Below are positions 44,533 through 53,837 of a stretch of 64,000 nt of DNA, one piece after another (position 1 is the stretch's first letter; the number at the start of each line of letters is the position of its first letter). Under the pieces are notes generated by a model. It saw only the letters and a list, made by a program, of their open reading frames with translations. It made no database searches and was not told the DNA's origin. Location: NCBI RefSeq assembly GCF_000261365.1, contig NZ_AJVC01000002.1:62001-126000 (forward strand). Reading direction: 5' to 3'. Source of the DNA: Herbaspirillum sp. GW103. GTDB lineage: Bacteria > Pseudomonadota > Gammaproteobacteria > Burkholderiales > Burkholderiaceae_D. A program made the translations under genes and the position numbers.

Positions 44533-45389
44533 ACACCCAGTCCAAGCCCTTGACCAAGGAGGCTGTCGGCGCCGCCGGCGAGCGCGCCCCGATCTCGCGC
44601 CCGGCTGTGTTGTTTGGTCCGATGAATCAACCGGTCAGTGACTTGCGCGGCCTGCGCATCTGGCTGGTCGGCGCCTCCAGCGGTATCGGCGCCGAGCTGG
44701 CCCGCCAGGCGTTGCAGGCCGGTGCCCGGGTGGCACTCTCGGCGCGCCGGGCCGATGTGCTGCAAGAGGTGGCGGCGGCCCACAAGAATGCCTTCATCGC
44801 GCCGCTGGATGTGCTCTGCCATGATGCCTGGCGCGACCAGCATGCGCGCATCGTGGAAGCCTTCGGCGGTGTCGATCTGCTGGTCTTTTGTGCGGCCAAG
44901 TATCGTCCCGAGCGCAGTTGGGAAGTCCAGGAAGACGAGGCCGAACACACCCTGCGCACCAACGTCGCCAGCGTCTATTCGGCATTGGGTGCGGCCTTGC
45001 CCGACATGCTGGCGCGCGGCAGCGGCGGCATTGCGCTGGTGGCCAGCGTGGCCGGTTATGTGGGGCTGCCGGGGGCGACCGTATATGGTCCGGGCAAGGC
45101 CGCACTGATCAATCTGGCGGAAATTCTTTATAGCGATTTGCGGCCCAAGGGATTGAACGTGTACCTGATCAATCCGGGTTTCGTGAAAACCGACCTGACC
45201 GACAAGAACGACTTTCCCATGCCGGCCATCCAGACGCCGCAGCAGGCGGCCACCGCCATCTGGCGCGGGATCTCCGAAGGCCGCTTCGAGATCCACTTCC
45301 CGCGGCGCTTCACGGCCTGGCTGAAGATCCTTCGGCTGCTGCCGTTCCGGCTGCGCTTCGTCCTGTTCCAGCGTTTTCTGTTGAGCTGA
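44529..45389 (+). CDS. SDR-family oxidoreductase in the lipid operon
   Basis: A 286-residue SDR with an N-terminal extension of about 35 residues before LRIWLVGASSGIGAELARQAL. Further motifs: FCAAKYRPERSW in place of NNAG, LVASVAGYVGLPGATVYGPGKAAL (Ser, Tyr, Lys) and VYLINPGFVKTDLTDKNDFPMP. A C-terminal hydrophobic tail (LRLLPFRLRFVLFQRFLLS) suggests membrane association. ATGA overlap with DUF3833 and an AAGGAGG site. Probably reduces an acyl intermediate; the substrate is unknown. Confidence 0.88.
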   Translation: MNTQSKPLTKEAVGAAGERAPISRPAVLFGPMNQPVSDLRGLRIWLVGASSGIGAELARQALQAGARVALSARRADVLQEVAAAHKNAFIAPLDVLCHDAWRDQHARIVEAFGGVDLLVFCAAKYRPERSWEVQEDEAEHTLRTNVASVYSALGAALPDMLARGSGGIALVASVAGYVGLPGATVYGPGKAALINLAEILYSDLRPKGLNVYLINPGFVKTDLTDKNDFPMPAIQTPQQAATAIWRGISEGRFEIHFPRRFTAWLKILRLLPFRLRFVLFQRFLLS

Positions 45390-45391
45390 CC

Positions 45392-45811
45392 ATGCAGCAC
45401 CTGGACCGTTTGCTGGACTGGTATGGCGCGCTGGACCCCGGCAGCCTGGAACGGATTGGTGAATTTTATTCACAAGAGGCCCTGTTCAAGGATCCCTTCA
45501 ACGACATCAAGGGCCTGCGTTCCATCCGCGCCATCTTCGCGCACATGTTCGAGACCACGGAAGAGCCACGCTTCGTGATCCTGGAGCGCATGGGGCAGGG
45601 CGCACAGGGCTTTGCCACCTGGCGTTTCGAGTTCCGGCTCAAGGGCCGGTTCTACACGGTGCTGGGAGCGACGCATTTGCGCTTCGATGCAGCGGGGCTG
45701 GTCATCGAGCACCGCGACTACTGGGATGCGGCTGAAGAGCTGTGGCAGAAATTGCCGCTCATCGGCGGGCCGGTGAAGTGGTTGCGCGGCAAGTTCAGCG
45801 CTACTAATTGA
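45392..45811 (+). CDS. NTF2-like/SnoaL-type protein
   Basis: A 139-residue protein of the NTF2-like cone fold: LLDWYGALDPGSLERIGEFYSQEALFKDPFNDI at the start, then ATWRFEFRLKGR and LRFDAAGLVIEHRDYWDAAEEL. Such proteins act as small-molecule isomerases or binding partners. It begins 2 bp after the SDR stop. Its stop codon directly abuts that of the convergent MgtC-like gene (TGATCA). Confidence 0.88.
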   Translation: MQHLDRLLDWYGALDPGSLERIGEFYSQEALFKDPFNDIKGLRSIRAIFAHMFETTEEPRFVILERMGQGAQGFATWRFEFRLKGRFYTVLGATHLRFDAAGLVIEHRDYWDAAEELWQKLPLIGGPVKWLRGKFSATN

Positions 45812-46528
45812 TCAATCGGTCGTACTGGGACTCCAGAACGCCTGTTTCACGGCCGGCAAGGCCAGCAGCCGCTCGACCAGCGCATCGAGCTCATCGCCAT
45901 CCACGGAAGTGGCCGCCAGGGTGGCTTCGATTTCCACCTCATCATCGGTAAAGGGCCGCACATCCAGGTCGTGCGTAGGATGGCGGCTTTGCTCCAGCAT
46001 GTCGGTCACGGCGGTCAGCACACGTTTCTGGTGTGCGCTCTCCACGATCAGGTGGAGGGTGTTGGTCACTTCCACCGAGGGCACGTCCAGCGGCTTGCGG
46101 TTGATGGTATTGACCACCGGGCGCAGCAGGGTATTGGCGGCCAGCACGAAGAGGGTCGCCAGGATCGCTTCCAGGATCAGGTCCGCGCCCGCTGCCGCAC
46201 CGACCGCCGCCGAGCCCCACAAGGTGGCGGCGGTGTTGATGCCGCGCACATTGCCTTCCTCGCGCATGATCACGCCCGCGCCCAGAAAACCGACGCCCGA
46301 GACCACATAGGCCACCACATGGACCGCGCCGTCATGCCCGCCCAGGCGGTTGGCCATGTCCACGAAGACCGCCGCCCCCAGCGCCACCAGCACATTGGTG
46401 CGCAGGCCGGCAGTACGCTGCCGGTACTGGCGTTCCAGGCCGATCAGGCCACCCAGCACGAAGGCGGCGGTGAGGCTGATGAAGGTATCGAGCAGGGAAT
46501 CGAGATTGATGTTGGCCAGGATTTGCAT
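45812..46528 (-). CDS. MgtC/SapB-family membrane protein
   Basis: A 238-residue inner-membrane protein with four to five hydrophobic helices in the first 140 residues: LTAAFVLGGLIGLERQYRQRTAGLRTNVLVALGAAVFV is the MgtC signature, followed by YVVSGVGFLGAGVIMREEGNVRGINTAATLWGSAAVGAAAG. The C-terminal part (about 155-235) is an ACT-like cytoplasmic domain. Members modulate F1Fo-ATPase or magnesium/phosphate balance. It appears monocistronic, with a long upstream region shared with the AraC gene. Confidence 0.9.
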   Translation of the reverse strand: MQILANINLDSLLDTFISLTAAFVLGGLIGLERQYRQRTAGLRTNVLVALGAAVFVDMANRLGGHDGAVHVVAYVVSGVGFLGAGVIMREEGNVRGINTAATLWGSAAVGAAAGADLILEAILATLFVLAANTLLRPVVNTINRKPLDVPSVEVTNTLHLIVESAHQKRVLTAVTDMLEQSRHPTHDLDVRPFTDDEVEIEATLAATSVDGDELDALVERLLALPAVKQAFWSPSTTD

Positions 46529-46830
46529 GGGACTTCCGGTACGTTCAGGGGGACGGCGCGCGGTGTGCGCTGCGCCATGGTGCGCGATGATGCCCCTTCA
46601 ATGCAACAGGGGCATGACAAATCGGGCGCAGACGGAGCCCGGAGGGCCGTTTTGCTGCCGTGCATCGTATTTCATTCTCTTTGTTCAAAAATGCAAAAAA
46701 GTATCAGTCCCTCTTCGCTGGTGATGTAGAAGCCCCAGCCAGACGGGCACTAAGATGCAGTACATGGCGAAAACTGACAACAGCGATTTGTCAGATTCCA
46801 CAAAGAAAATGCTCTCGATTGAGAGGAGAC
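46529..46830. promoter_or_regulatory. Divergent region mgtC-like / AraC-type gene
   Basis: 302 bp without a supported gene. The right half (46675-46825) is AT-rich and probably holds the AraC-gene promoter. No clear MgtC-type leader structure or strong palindrome was seen. Confidence 0.4.
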
Positions 46831-47718
46831 ATGATGCAGCCCGACCTGGAACTGGTCCATATCCGCAAGGGGGAATCCTTTGCGGCATGGATGCACGGCT
46901 ACCCCTTCCGTACCGTGCGCTGGCACTACCATCCGGAGTACGAGATCCACCTGGTGGTGGCGACCTCGGGCCGTTTCTATGTTGGTGACCACATCGGCGA
47001 TTTCGCGCCCGGCCAGCTGGTGATGACCGGTCCCAATCTGCCGCAGAACTGGATTTCCAATATCGGCCGCGATGAAGTGGTGCCGGTGCGCTCGCTGGTG
47101 ATCCAGTTCCCCGAGCAACTGGTAGACCAGTGCGCGGCCAGTATCCCCGAGATGGATGCCATCATGCCGCTGCTGGAGCGCAGCCATCGCGGCCTGCTCT
47201 TCGATGCCGCCACCAGCGATATGGTGCGCCCGCTGATGCAGCGACTGATCGACCAGCGCGGCCTGAAACGGCTGGCGTTGTTCTGGGAAATCCTCGACGT
47301 GCTGGCCAATTCGCCCGAACCCGAAGTGCTGGCCAGTCTCTCCTACAAGCTCGATCTCTCCGGCGTGAACAGCAGCGGCCTCAATCGCGCCATCGCCTAT
47401 CTGCGCGAGCACCTCACCGATGACATCGGCGAACAGGACCTGGCCGACATGGTGGGGCAGAACCTGAGTACCTTCTCGCGCGCCTTCAAGCGGCACACCG
47501 GGACCACGCTGGTACGCTACAAGAACCAGCTGCGCGTGGACCTGGCCTGCCTGGCCCTGCTCAACAATCCGGAGGCGCGCATCACCGACATCTGCTACGA
47601 GACCGGGTTTTCCAATCTCTCCAATTTCAACCGGCACTTCCAGAAGATCAAGGGCATGTCGCCTTCGGAGTTCCGCAATACCTTTGCCAGCAATGGCCTC
47701 TTTGCCGCCACCGGATAG
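46831..47718 (+). CDS. AraC-family regulator of the polyol operon
   Basis: A 295-residue AraC protein with an N-terminal cupin (about 1-110: RTVRWHYHPEYEIHLVVA, GDHIGDFAPGQLVMTGPNLPQNW) and two C-terminal HTHs (about 195-290: AIAYLREHLTDDIGEQDLADMVGQNLSTFSRAFKRHTG, and ITDICYETGFSNLSNFNRHFQKIKGMSPSEFR). Start 46831 follows GAGAGGAG; an in-frame upstream extension is AT-rich non-coding sequence. It lies directly before, and on the same strand as, the polyol transporter and enzyme genes, which it probably activates. Confidence 0.9.
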   Translation: MMQPDLELVHIRKGESFAAWMHGYPFRTVRWHYHPEYEIHLVVATSGRFYVGDHIGDFAPGQLVMTGPNLPQNWISNIGRDEVVPVRSLVIQFPEQLVDQCAASIPEMDAIMPLLERSHRGLLFDAATSDMVRPLMQRLIDQRGLKRLALFWEILDVLANSPEPEVLASLSYKLDLSGVNSSGLNRAIAYLREHLTDDIGEQDLADMVGQNLSTFSRAFKRHTGTTLVRYKNQLRVDLACLALLNNPEARITDICYETGFSNLSNFNRHFQKIKGMSPSEFRNTFASNGLFAATG

Positions 47719-47778
47719 CGTCGGCGGAATCTGAGAAATCATTTAGATCATTTCCCTGATCCGGGGAAGCCGCATTCA

Positions 47779-47819
47779 GGAAAGCCCCGCTTTCCGGAAC
47801 AGGACAGGTGTCGCCTGTC
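47779..47819 (+). promoter_or_regulatory. Two inverted repeats before the polyol ABC operon
   Basis: GGAAAGC-CCC-GCTTTCC (47779-47795) and GACAGG-TGTCG-CCTGTC (47803-47819) lie in the 167-bp gap between the AraC-type gene and the binding-protein gene. Either could be a hairpin ending the regulator transcript or an operator for the operon. Confidence 0.45.
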
Positions 47820-47885
47820 ACTTCGTAACGAGCATGCCGGGCAATCCCGTCATCAAGCACACGACCAACAACAATGGAGACTGCA

Positions 47886-48806
47886 ATGAAGAAAGCACTG
47901 ACCGCACTGGCCCTGTCCACCGCCACGCTGGTGGCCTTCACCGCACCGGCAGGCGCGCAGGAACTGTCCAGGCTCAAGATCGGCATGAGCTTCCAGGAAA
48001 TGAACAACCCCTATTTCGTCTCGATGAAGAAGGCGCTCGATGAGGCCGCCAAGTCCTTCGGCGCCAAGGTCATCGTCACCGATGCTGCCCACAACGTGGC
48101 CAAGCAGATCGCCGATATCGAAGACATGTTGCAACAGAACATCGACATCCTGCTCATCAACCCGACCGACTCCGCTGGCGTGGAAGCGGCAGTGAAAGCG
48201 GCCAAGGCGCGCAACGTGATCGTTGTGGCGGTCGATGCCAATGCCTCCGGCCCGGTGGACATGTTCGTCGGTTCCAAGAACAAGGATGCCGGTTACCAAT
48301 CCTGCCGTGCGCTGGCTGATGCCATCGGCGGCAAGGGCGAGGTGGCCATCCTCGACGGCATCCCCGTGGTACCCATCCTGCAGCGCGTGGAAGGTTGCAA
48401 GCAGGCCCTGGCCGAGTACAAGGACATCAAGCTGGTGGCCACCCAGAACGGCCGTCAGGACCGCTCGGTGGCGCTGGGCGTGGTGGAGAACATGATCCAG
48501 GCGCGCCCCAACCTCAAGGGCATCTTCTCCGTCAATGACGGCGGTGCCATGGGCGCACTGGCGGCCATCCAGGGCAGCGGCAAGGATATCAAGCTCACTT
48601 CGGTGGATGGTGCGCCGGAAGCGGTCAAGGCCATTGCCGATGGCGGCCCCTTCATCGAGACCACCGCGCAGTTCCCGCGTGACCAGGTGCGCGTGGGCCT
48701 GGCCATGGCCCTTGCCAAGAAATGGGGCGCGCGCGTGGTGCCCAAGGAAGTGCCCATCGACGTCATGCCGGTGACCAAGAAGAACGCGGCCGGCTTCAGC
48801 TGGTAA
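47886..48806 (+). CDS. Polyol/pentose ABC transporter, substrate-binding protein
   Basis: A 306-residue periplasmic binding protein with signal peptide ...[11 protein letters not shown]. Mature motifs: [92 protein letters not shown] and [16 protein letters not shown]. It is in the ribose-binding-protein cluster. Start 47886 follows ATGGAGAC. The ligand is inferred to be a pentitol (ribitol, xylitol or arabinitol) because of the enzymes downstream. Confidence 0.88.
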   Translation: MKKALTALALSTATLVAFTAPAGAQELSRLKIGMSFQEMNNPYFVSMKKALDEAAKSFGAKVIVTDAAHNVAKQIADIEDMLQQNIDILLINPTDSAGVEAAVKAAKARNVIVVAVDANASGPVDMFVGSKNKDAGYQSCRALADAIGGKGEVAILDGIPVVPILQRVEGCKQALAEYKDIKLVATQNGRQDRSVALGVVENMIQARPNLKGIFSVNDGGAMGALAAIQGSGKDIKLTSVDGAPEAVKAIADGGPFIETTAQFPRDQVRVGLAMALAKKWGARVVPKEVPIDVMPVTKKNAAGFSW

Positions 48807-48864
48807 GCCGTCGGTGCGGCAGCCATGCGTTGCCGCACCTTCCTTTCCCTCGATGGAGGCAGCC

Positions 48865-50367
48865 ATGCTCCAACTGACTGGTATCAAGAAGAACTTTGGC
48901 CCCGTGACAGTGCTGCGCGGTGTCGATCTGGAGGTGCGCGCCGGTGAAGTCCACGCGCTGCTGGGCGAGAACGGCGCGGGCAAGTCCACGCTGATGAAGA
49001 TCCTCTGCGGCATCGTCGCGCCGGACGGCGGCGAGATCCGCATCGATGGTGAACCGCGCCGCTTCGCCCGCTATCACGAAGCCATCGCAGCGGGCGTCGG
49101 TGTGGTGTTTCAGGAGTTTTCACTGATCCCCTATCTGGATGCGGTGGACAACATGTTCCTCGCCCGCGAACAACGCGGTAGGTTCGGCCTGCTGCAACGC
49201 GCGGCCATGAAGCGTCGTGCGGCGCAGATCATCGCGCAACTGGGCGTGGAGATTGCTTTGGATGTGCCCGTGTGCAGGCTCTCGGTGGCGCAGCAACAGT
49301 TTGTCGAGATCGCCAAGGCACTGGCACTCGACGCCCGCATCCTGGTGCTGGATGAACCGACCGCAACCCTCACCCCCGGTGAGGTCGAGCACCTCTTCAA
49401 GGTCATGCGCGGCTTGCGCGAACAGGGGGTGGCGATCATTTTCATCTCGCATCATCTGGAAGAAATCTTCGAGATCTGCGACCGCATCACCGTGCTGCGC
49501 GATGGTGCATACATCGGCACCTGCGCCGTGAGCGAAGTGGATCAGGCGCAGCTGGTAGAGATGATGGTCGGACGGCGCATCGAGAACTGTTTTCCGCCCA
49601 AGCCTGTGGCCGCGCCCGAAGACGATGTGGTGCTGGAGGTCCAGGCACTGCAGTTGAAACGCCATGGCCCGGTGTCGCGCTTCCAGTTGCGACGCGGCGA
49701 GATCCTGGGCTTTGCCGGTCTGGTCGGGTCCGGACGCACCGAGACCGTGCTGGCCATGCTGGGCGCGCATCCGGCGGTGCAGTGCCAGCTCTCCATGCGC
49801 GGTGTGCCGCTGCGCTTTGCCGATCCGGCGCAAGCGCTGCAGGCCGGCATCGGTTTGCTGCCGGAGAGTCGCAAGGAGCAGGGACTCATCACCAGCTTCC
49901 CCATCCTGCACAACATCTCGCTGAACAACTACGGCAAGTATCGGTGTGGTGGCCTCTTCCTCGACCGTCGACGTGAAGCCGACGCCACGCGCACGGCCAT
50001 GCAGCGTGTGCGGGTGAAGGCACCGGATGCGCATGCGCGGGTCGATACCCTGTCCGGCGGCAACCAGCAGAAGGTGGTGATCGCGCGCTGGATCAATCAC
50101 CACATGCAGGTGCTGATCTTCGATGAACCGACGCGCGGCATCGATGTGGGTGCCAAGGCCGAGATTTACCAGCTCATGCGCGAATTCACCGCGCAAGGCT
50201 ATTCCATCATCATGATTTCTTCCGAGTTGCCGGAGGTGGTCGGCATGGCAGACCGGGTCTGCGTCTTCAAGGGCGGCGGCATCGTGGCCACCGTCGAAGG
50301 CGATGCCGTGACCGCCGAGGAAATCATGACCCATGCAACCAGCGGGAGACTTCACCATGCAGCATGA
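48865..50367 (+). CDS. Polyol/pentose ABC transporter, ATP-binding protein
   Basis: A 500-residue RbsA-type double ATPase: [33 protein letters not shown] and [12 protein letters not shown] in domain 1; [30 protein letters not shown] and [13 protein letters not shown] in domain 2. Start 48865 behind GGAGGC; the upstream in-frame extension to 48814 lacks a ribosome site. Domain 2 reads [12 protein letters not shown] where most paralogues have E-D-R-K. It overlaps the permease start by 11 bp. Confidence 0.88.
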   Translation: MLQLTGIKKNFGPVTVLRGVDLEVRAGEVHALLGENGAGKSTLMKILCGIVAPDGGEIRIDGEPRRFARYHEAIAAGVGVVFQEFSLIPYLDAVDNMFLAREQRGRFGLLQRAAMKRRAAQIIAQLGVEIALDVPVCRLSVAQQQFVEIAKALALDARILVLDEPTATLTPGEVEHLFKVMRGLREQGVAIIFISHHLEEIFEICDRITVLRDGAYIGTCAVSEVDQAQLVEMMVGRRIENCFPPKPVAAPEDDVVLEVQALQLKRHGPVSRFQLRRGEILGFAGLVGSGRTETVLAMLGAHPAVQCQLSMRGVPLRFADPAQALQAGIGLLPESRKEQGLITSFPILHNISLNNYGKYRCGGLFLDRRREADATRTAMQRVRVKAPDAHARVDTLSGGNQQKVVIARWINHHMQVLIFDEPTRGIDVGAKAEIYQLMREFTAQGYSIIMISSELPEVVGMADRVCVFKGGGIVATVEGDAVTAEEIMTHATSGRLHHAA

Positions 50368-51343
50368 CGCAAACGCTCTCGGCGCCGCCCCCGTGCACGC
50401 CGCTTCCCGGGCGCGCTGGCGCGCCCTGATCCATTCACCACTGGCGCTGCCGCTGGCCGGGCTGGTGGTGGTGTCGCTACTCATGGGGCTGGCCTCGGAC
50501 AGTTTCTTTACCGTCTCCAACTGGCTCAACGTGCTGCGCCAGGTGTCCATTGTCGGCATCCTTGCCGTGGGCATGACTTTCGTCATCCTCACGGGCGGCA
50601 TCGATCTGTCGGTCGGTGCGGCCATGGCATTGGCCGGTACCTTGTCGGCCGGGCTGATCGTCAACAGCGGCCTGCCCGCACCGGTGGCACTGCTGGCCGG
50701 GGTGGCGCTGGCGGTGGCTATCGGCCTGCTCAACGGCGCACTGGTGGCCTGGGGCCGCATGCCGGCCATCATCGTCACGCTGGCCACCATGGGCGTGGCA
50801 CGCGGGGTCGGGCTGATCTACTCGGGCGGCTATCCGATCTCGGGGCTGCCGGGCTGGATCTCGTGGTTCGGCGTGGGGCGCATCGGCATGATCCCGGTGC
50901 CGGTGATCCTGATGCTGGTGGTCTATGCCCTGGCGTGGGTGCTGTTGCAGCGCACGCCCTTTGGTCGCCATGTGTATGCCATCGGCGGCAATGAGATGGC
51001 AGCGCGTTTGTCAGGCGTGAAGACTACGCGCATCAAGCTGGCGGTGTATGCGATTTCCGGTTTCACCTCGGGGCTGGCGGCCATCATCCTCACGGGCCGC
51101 CTGATGTCAGGCCAGCCCAATGCGGGCGTGGGTTTCGAACTGGATGCGATTGCCGCCGTGGTGCTGGGCGGCACGGCCATCGCCGGTGGGCGCGGGCTGG
51201 TGGTGGGCACGCTCATCGGTGCGGTGCTGCTGGGCATCCTCAACAATGGCCTGAACCTGATGGGCATCAATCCCTACCTGCAGGACATCATTCGCGGCGT
51301 GATCATCCTGCTGGCGATCTATATCGCCAGGGAATGGCGTTGA
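50357..51343 (+). CDS. Polyol/pentose ABC transporter, permease
   Basis: A 328-residue RbsC-type permease starting at 50357 ([13 protein letters not shown]) after GGGAG. Segments: [62 protein letters not shown] and [19 protein letters not shown]. It overlaps the end of the ATPase gene. The binding-protein, ATPase and permease genes form a complete CUT2 importer. Confidence 0.9.
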   Translation: MQHDANALGAAPVHAASRARWRALIHSPLALPLAGLVVVSLLMGLASDSFFTVSNWLNVLRQVSIVGILAVGMTFVILTGGIDLSVGAAMALAGTLSAGLIVNSGLPAPVALLAGVALAVAIGLLNGALVAWGRMPAIIVTLATMGVARGVGLIYSGGYPISGLPGWISWFGVGRIGMIPVPVILMLVVYALAWVLLQRTPFGRHVYAIGGNEMAARLSGVKTTRIKLAVYAISGFTSGLAAIILTGRLMSGQPNAGVGFELDAIAAVVLGGTAIAGGRGLVVGTLIGAVLLGILNNGLNLMGINPYLQDIIRGVIILLAIYIAREWR

Positions 51344-51395
51344 GCAATTCCATTCCTTTTATTCATACTTGATTTCATTCACAAGGAGACAGAAC

Positions 51396-52127
51396 ATGAC
51401 ACTATCCCTGGCCGGCAAGATCGCCGTCATCACGGGCGCCGCCTCCGGCATTGGCCTTGCCACCACCGAAAAACTGCTGGCCAATGGCGTGACCGTGGTC
51501 ATGGTGGACTGGAATGCCAAGGCCCTGGAAGCACTGTCCGCACGCCTCGGTCCCAAGGCCATCCCGCAGGTGACCAATCTGCTGGATGCCGACAGCTGCG
51601 CGGCGATGGTGCCGGAGATACTCAAGAAGGTCGATCACATCGACATCCTCTACTGCAATGCCGGTACCTATATCGGCGGCGAGCTGGTGGACACCACGCC
51701 CGAGGCCATCGACAAGATGCTCAATCTCAACGTCAACGCCGTGATGAAGAACGTGCATGCGGTGGCGCCGCACATGATGGAGCGCAAGAGCGGCGACATC
51801 ATCGTCACCTGCTCGGTGGCCGGGCATTTCCCGACTTACTGGGAGCCGGTTTATGCGGGCTCCAAATGGGCCATCACCTGTTTCGTGCAGACCATGCGGC
51901 GCCAGATGATCCCGCATGGCATACGGGTGGGACAGGTTTCTCCGGGACCGGTGATCTCGGCGCTGCTGGCCGACTGGCCCGAAGAGAACCTGCGCAAGGC
52001 GAAGGAATCCGGCAGCCTGATCGAGCCTTCCGAAGTGGCCGATGCGGTGGAGTACATGCTGACCCGCAATCGCAACGTGACCATCCGCGATATGCTCGTG
52101 CTGCCCACCAATTTCGACCGCGTGTGA
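51396..52127 (+). CDS. Ribitol 2-dehydrogenase-like SDR
   Basis: A 243-residue SDR with LAGKIAVITGAASGIGLATTEKLL, LYCNAGTYIGGELV, IIVTCSVAGHFPTYWEPVYAGSKWAIT (Ser, Tyr, Lys), RVGQVSPGPVISALLADWPEENL and the end NVTIRDMLVLPTNFD. This order, in particular the CNAGTYIGG and ALLxDWP motifs and the absence of the usual terminal DGG, is that of Klebsiella ribitol dehydrogenase. It would oxidise ribitol to D-ribulose with NAD. AAGGAGA precedes the start. Other pentitols are possible substrates. Confidence 0.85.
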   Translation: MTLSLAGKIAVITGAASGIGLATTEKLLANGVTVVMVDWNAKALEALSARLGPKAIPQVTNLLDADSCAAMVPEILKKVDHIDILYCNAGTYIGGELVDTTPEAIDKMLNLNVNAVMKNVHAVAPHMMERKSGDIIVTCSVAGHFPTYWEPVYAGSKWAITCFVQTMRRQMIPHGIRVGQVSPGPVISALLADWPEENLRKAKESGSLIEPSEVADAVEYMLTRNRNVTIRDMLVLPTNFDRV

Positions 52128-52176
52128 GTGCAATGCACGCGGCAGGGTGGTCCCTTCAGGCAACCAGCGAGGAAAG

Positions 52177-53823
52177 ATGGAGACCTATCTGATCGGCATC
52201 GATGTCGGCACCGGTTCGGCCCGGGCCGGCGTATTTGATCGTAGCGGCACGTTGTGTGGCAGCGCCCGACATGACATCGATCTTTTCCGCGACGAGCGCC
52301 GTGCGCGCGTCGAACAATCCAGCGCCCAGATATGGGACGCGGTATGTCATGCGGTGCGCGCCGCGGTCGCTACGGCCGGCATCGATCCGGCCAGCGTTAC
52401 CGGCATCGGTGTGGATGCCACCTGTTCGCTGGTGGTGCAAGGCGCACCGGCGGGCGTGGGCGATGCGGACCATCCCGAGCGCGACGTCATCGTGTGGATG
52501 GATCATCGCGCGCTGGAGCAGGCACAGCGCATCAATGCTGGCGGGCATGCGGTGCTGTCCTATGTGGGCGGCGTGATTTCGCCGGAGATGGAAACACCCA
52601 AGCTGCTGTGGCTGAAGGAACACCTGCCGGCGGTATATCACGGGGCGGCGCATTTCTTCGACCTCACCGATTTCCTGACATGGAAGGCGACCGGATCCTT
52701 GCAGCGCTCATCCTGCACCGTCACCTGCAAGTGGACTTATCTGGCCCATGAAGGGCGCTGGGATGCCGACTACTTCCGTCGCATCGGCCTGGGTGATCTG
52801 GCCGACCAGGGGTTTGCACGCATCGGCCAGGAAGTGGTGTGGCCCGGTACGGCATTGCGCGGCGGCTTGTCCGGGCAGGCCGCGCAGGCACTGCAGTTGC
52901 GACCCGGTATTGCGGTGGCTGCCGGACTCATCGATGCACACGCCGGTGGTGTGGGCACGGTGGCCGCGCGCGGCGGTGCGGGGGATGCGGCAGCCTGCAT
53001 GGCCTATGTGTTCGGAACCTCGTCCTGCACCATGACCAGCAATGCCGAGGCCGTCTTCGTGCCCGGCGTGTGGGGCCCGTATTACAACGCCATGGCACCC
53101 GGCATGTGGCTGAACGAAGGTGGACAGTCCGCCGCGGGTGCGGCCATTGATCACCTCTTGCGGCTGCATCCGGCCACGCCGCAAGCGCGCCAGCAAGCCG
53201 CCGCCGAGGGCATGGAGTTGCCGCAGTGGCTGGCCGCGCGGGCGCTTGCCGCTGTTGCACAACCGGCGCAGGCGGTCTGGCTGGCCGGGCAGATCAACGT
53301 GGTGCCGGAATTCCTCGGCAACCGTTCACCGCTGGCTGATCCGCAGGCGCGCGCGCTGTTGCTGGGGCTGGGCATGGAACACGACATCGACAGCCTGGTG
53401 GCGTTCTACGTGGCCGGTTTGTGCAGCCTGGGCTACGGCTTGCGCCAGATCATCGAGGCGCAGGCGGCGTGTGGGGTGCGCATTGCCAGCATCGCGGTCT
53501 CGGGTGGCGCCGGTACGCATGCGCTCACCCGCCAGTTGCTGGCCGATGCCACCGGTCTGCCGGTGGAAATCACCGCCTGCCCGGAGCCGGTGCTGCTGGG
53601 ATCGGCCATGCTGGCCGCTGTCGCTGCCGGTACCCATGCCGACCTGAAGACGGCCATGGCTGCCATGTCCAGCGTGGCCGGACGCAACGCCCCGGTGGGG
53701 GAGACCATCGGCCAACTGCACCAGGCGCGTTATCAGGCCTTTCTCAACAGCCAGCAACTGGCGCGCGAGGTGCGCGACAGCCTGGCCCCGCTGCTGGCGG
53801 CGCAGTCCGCCACCGCGCATTGA
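52177..53823 (+). CDS. FGGY-family pentulose kinase (ribulokinase-like)
   Basis: A 548-residue FGGY kinase. The N-terminal phosphate loop GIDVGTGSARAGVFD, the motifs GIGVDATCSLVV, VWMDHRALEQA and DLTDFLTWKATG, then GGQSAAGAAIDHLL, NRSPLADPQARALLLGL, and the adenosine motif VSGGAGTHALTRQLLADATG follow the FGGY pentulose-kinase subgroup acting on D-ribulose and related sugars. Start 52177 follows GAGGAAAG. It would phosphorylate the ribulose made by the preceding dehydrogenase for entry into the pentose phosphate pathway. Confidence 0.88.
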   Translation: METYLIGIDVGTGSARAGVFDRSGTLCGSARHDIDLFRDERRARVEQSSAQIWDAVCHAVRAAVATAGIDPASVTGIGVDATCSLVVQGAPAGVGDADHPERDVIVWMDHRALEQAQRINAGGHAVLSYVGGVISPEMETPKLLWLKEHLPAVYHGAAHFFDLTDFLTWKATGSLQRSSCTVTCKWTYLAHEGRWDADYFRRIGLGDLADQGFARIGQEVVWPGTALRGGLSGQAAQALQLRPGIAVAAGLIDAHAGGVGTVAARGGAGDAAACMAYVFGTSSCTMTSNAEAVFVPGVWGPYYNAMAPGMWLNEGGQSAAGAAIDHLLRLHPATPQARQQAAAEGMELPQWLAARALAAVAQPAQAVWLAGQINVVPEFLGNRSPLADPQARALLLGLGMEHDIDSLVAFYVAGLCSLGYGLRQIIEAQAACGVRIASIAVSGGAGTHALTRQLLADATGLPVEITACPEPVLLGSAMLAAVAAGTHADLKTAMAAMSSVAGRNAPVGETIGQLHQARYQAFLNSQQLAREVRDSLAPLLAAQSATAH

Positions 53824-53837
53824 ACAAGGAAACCCGG

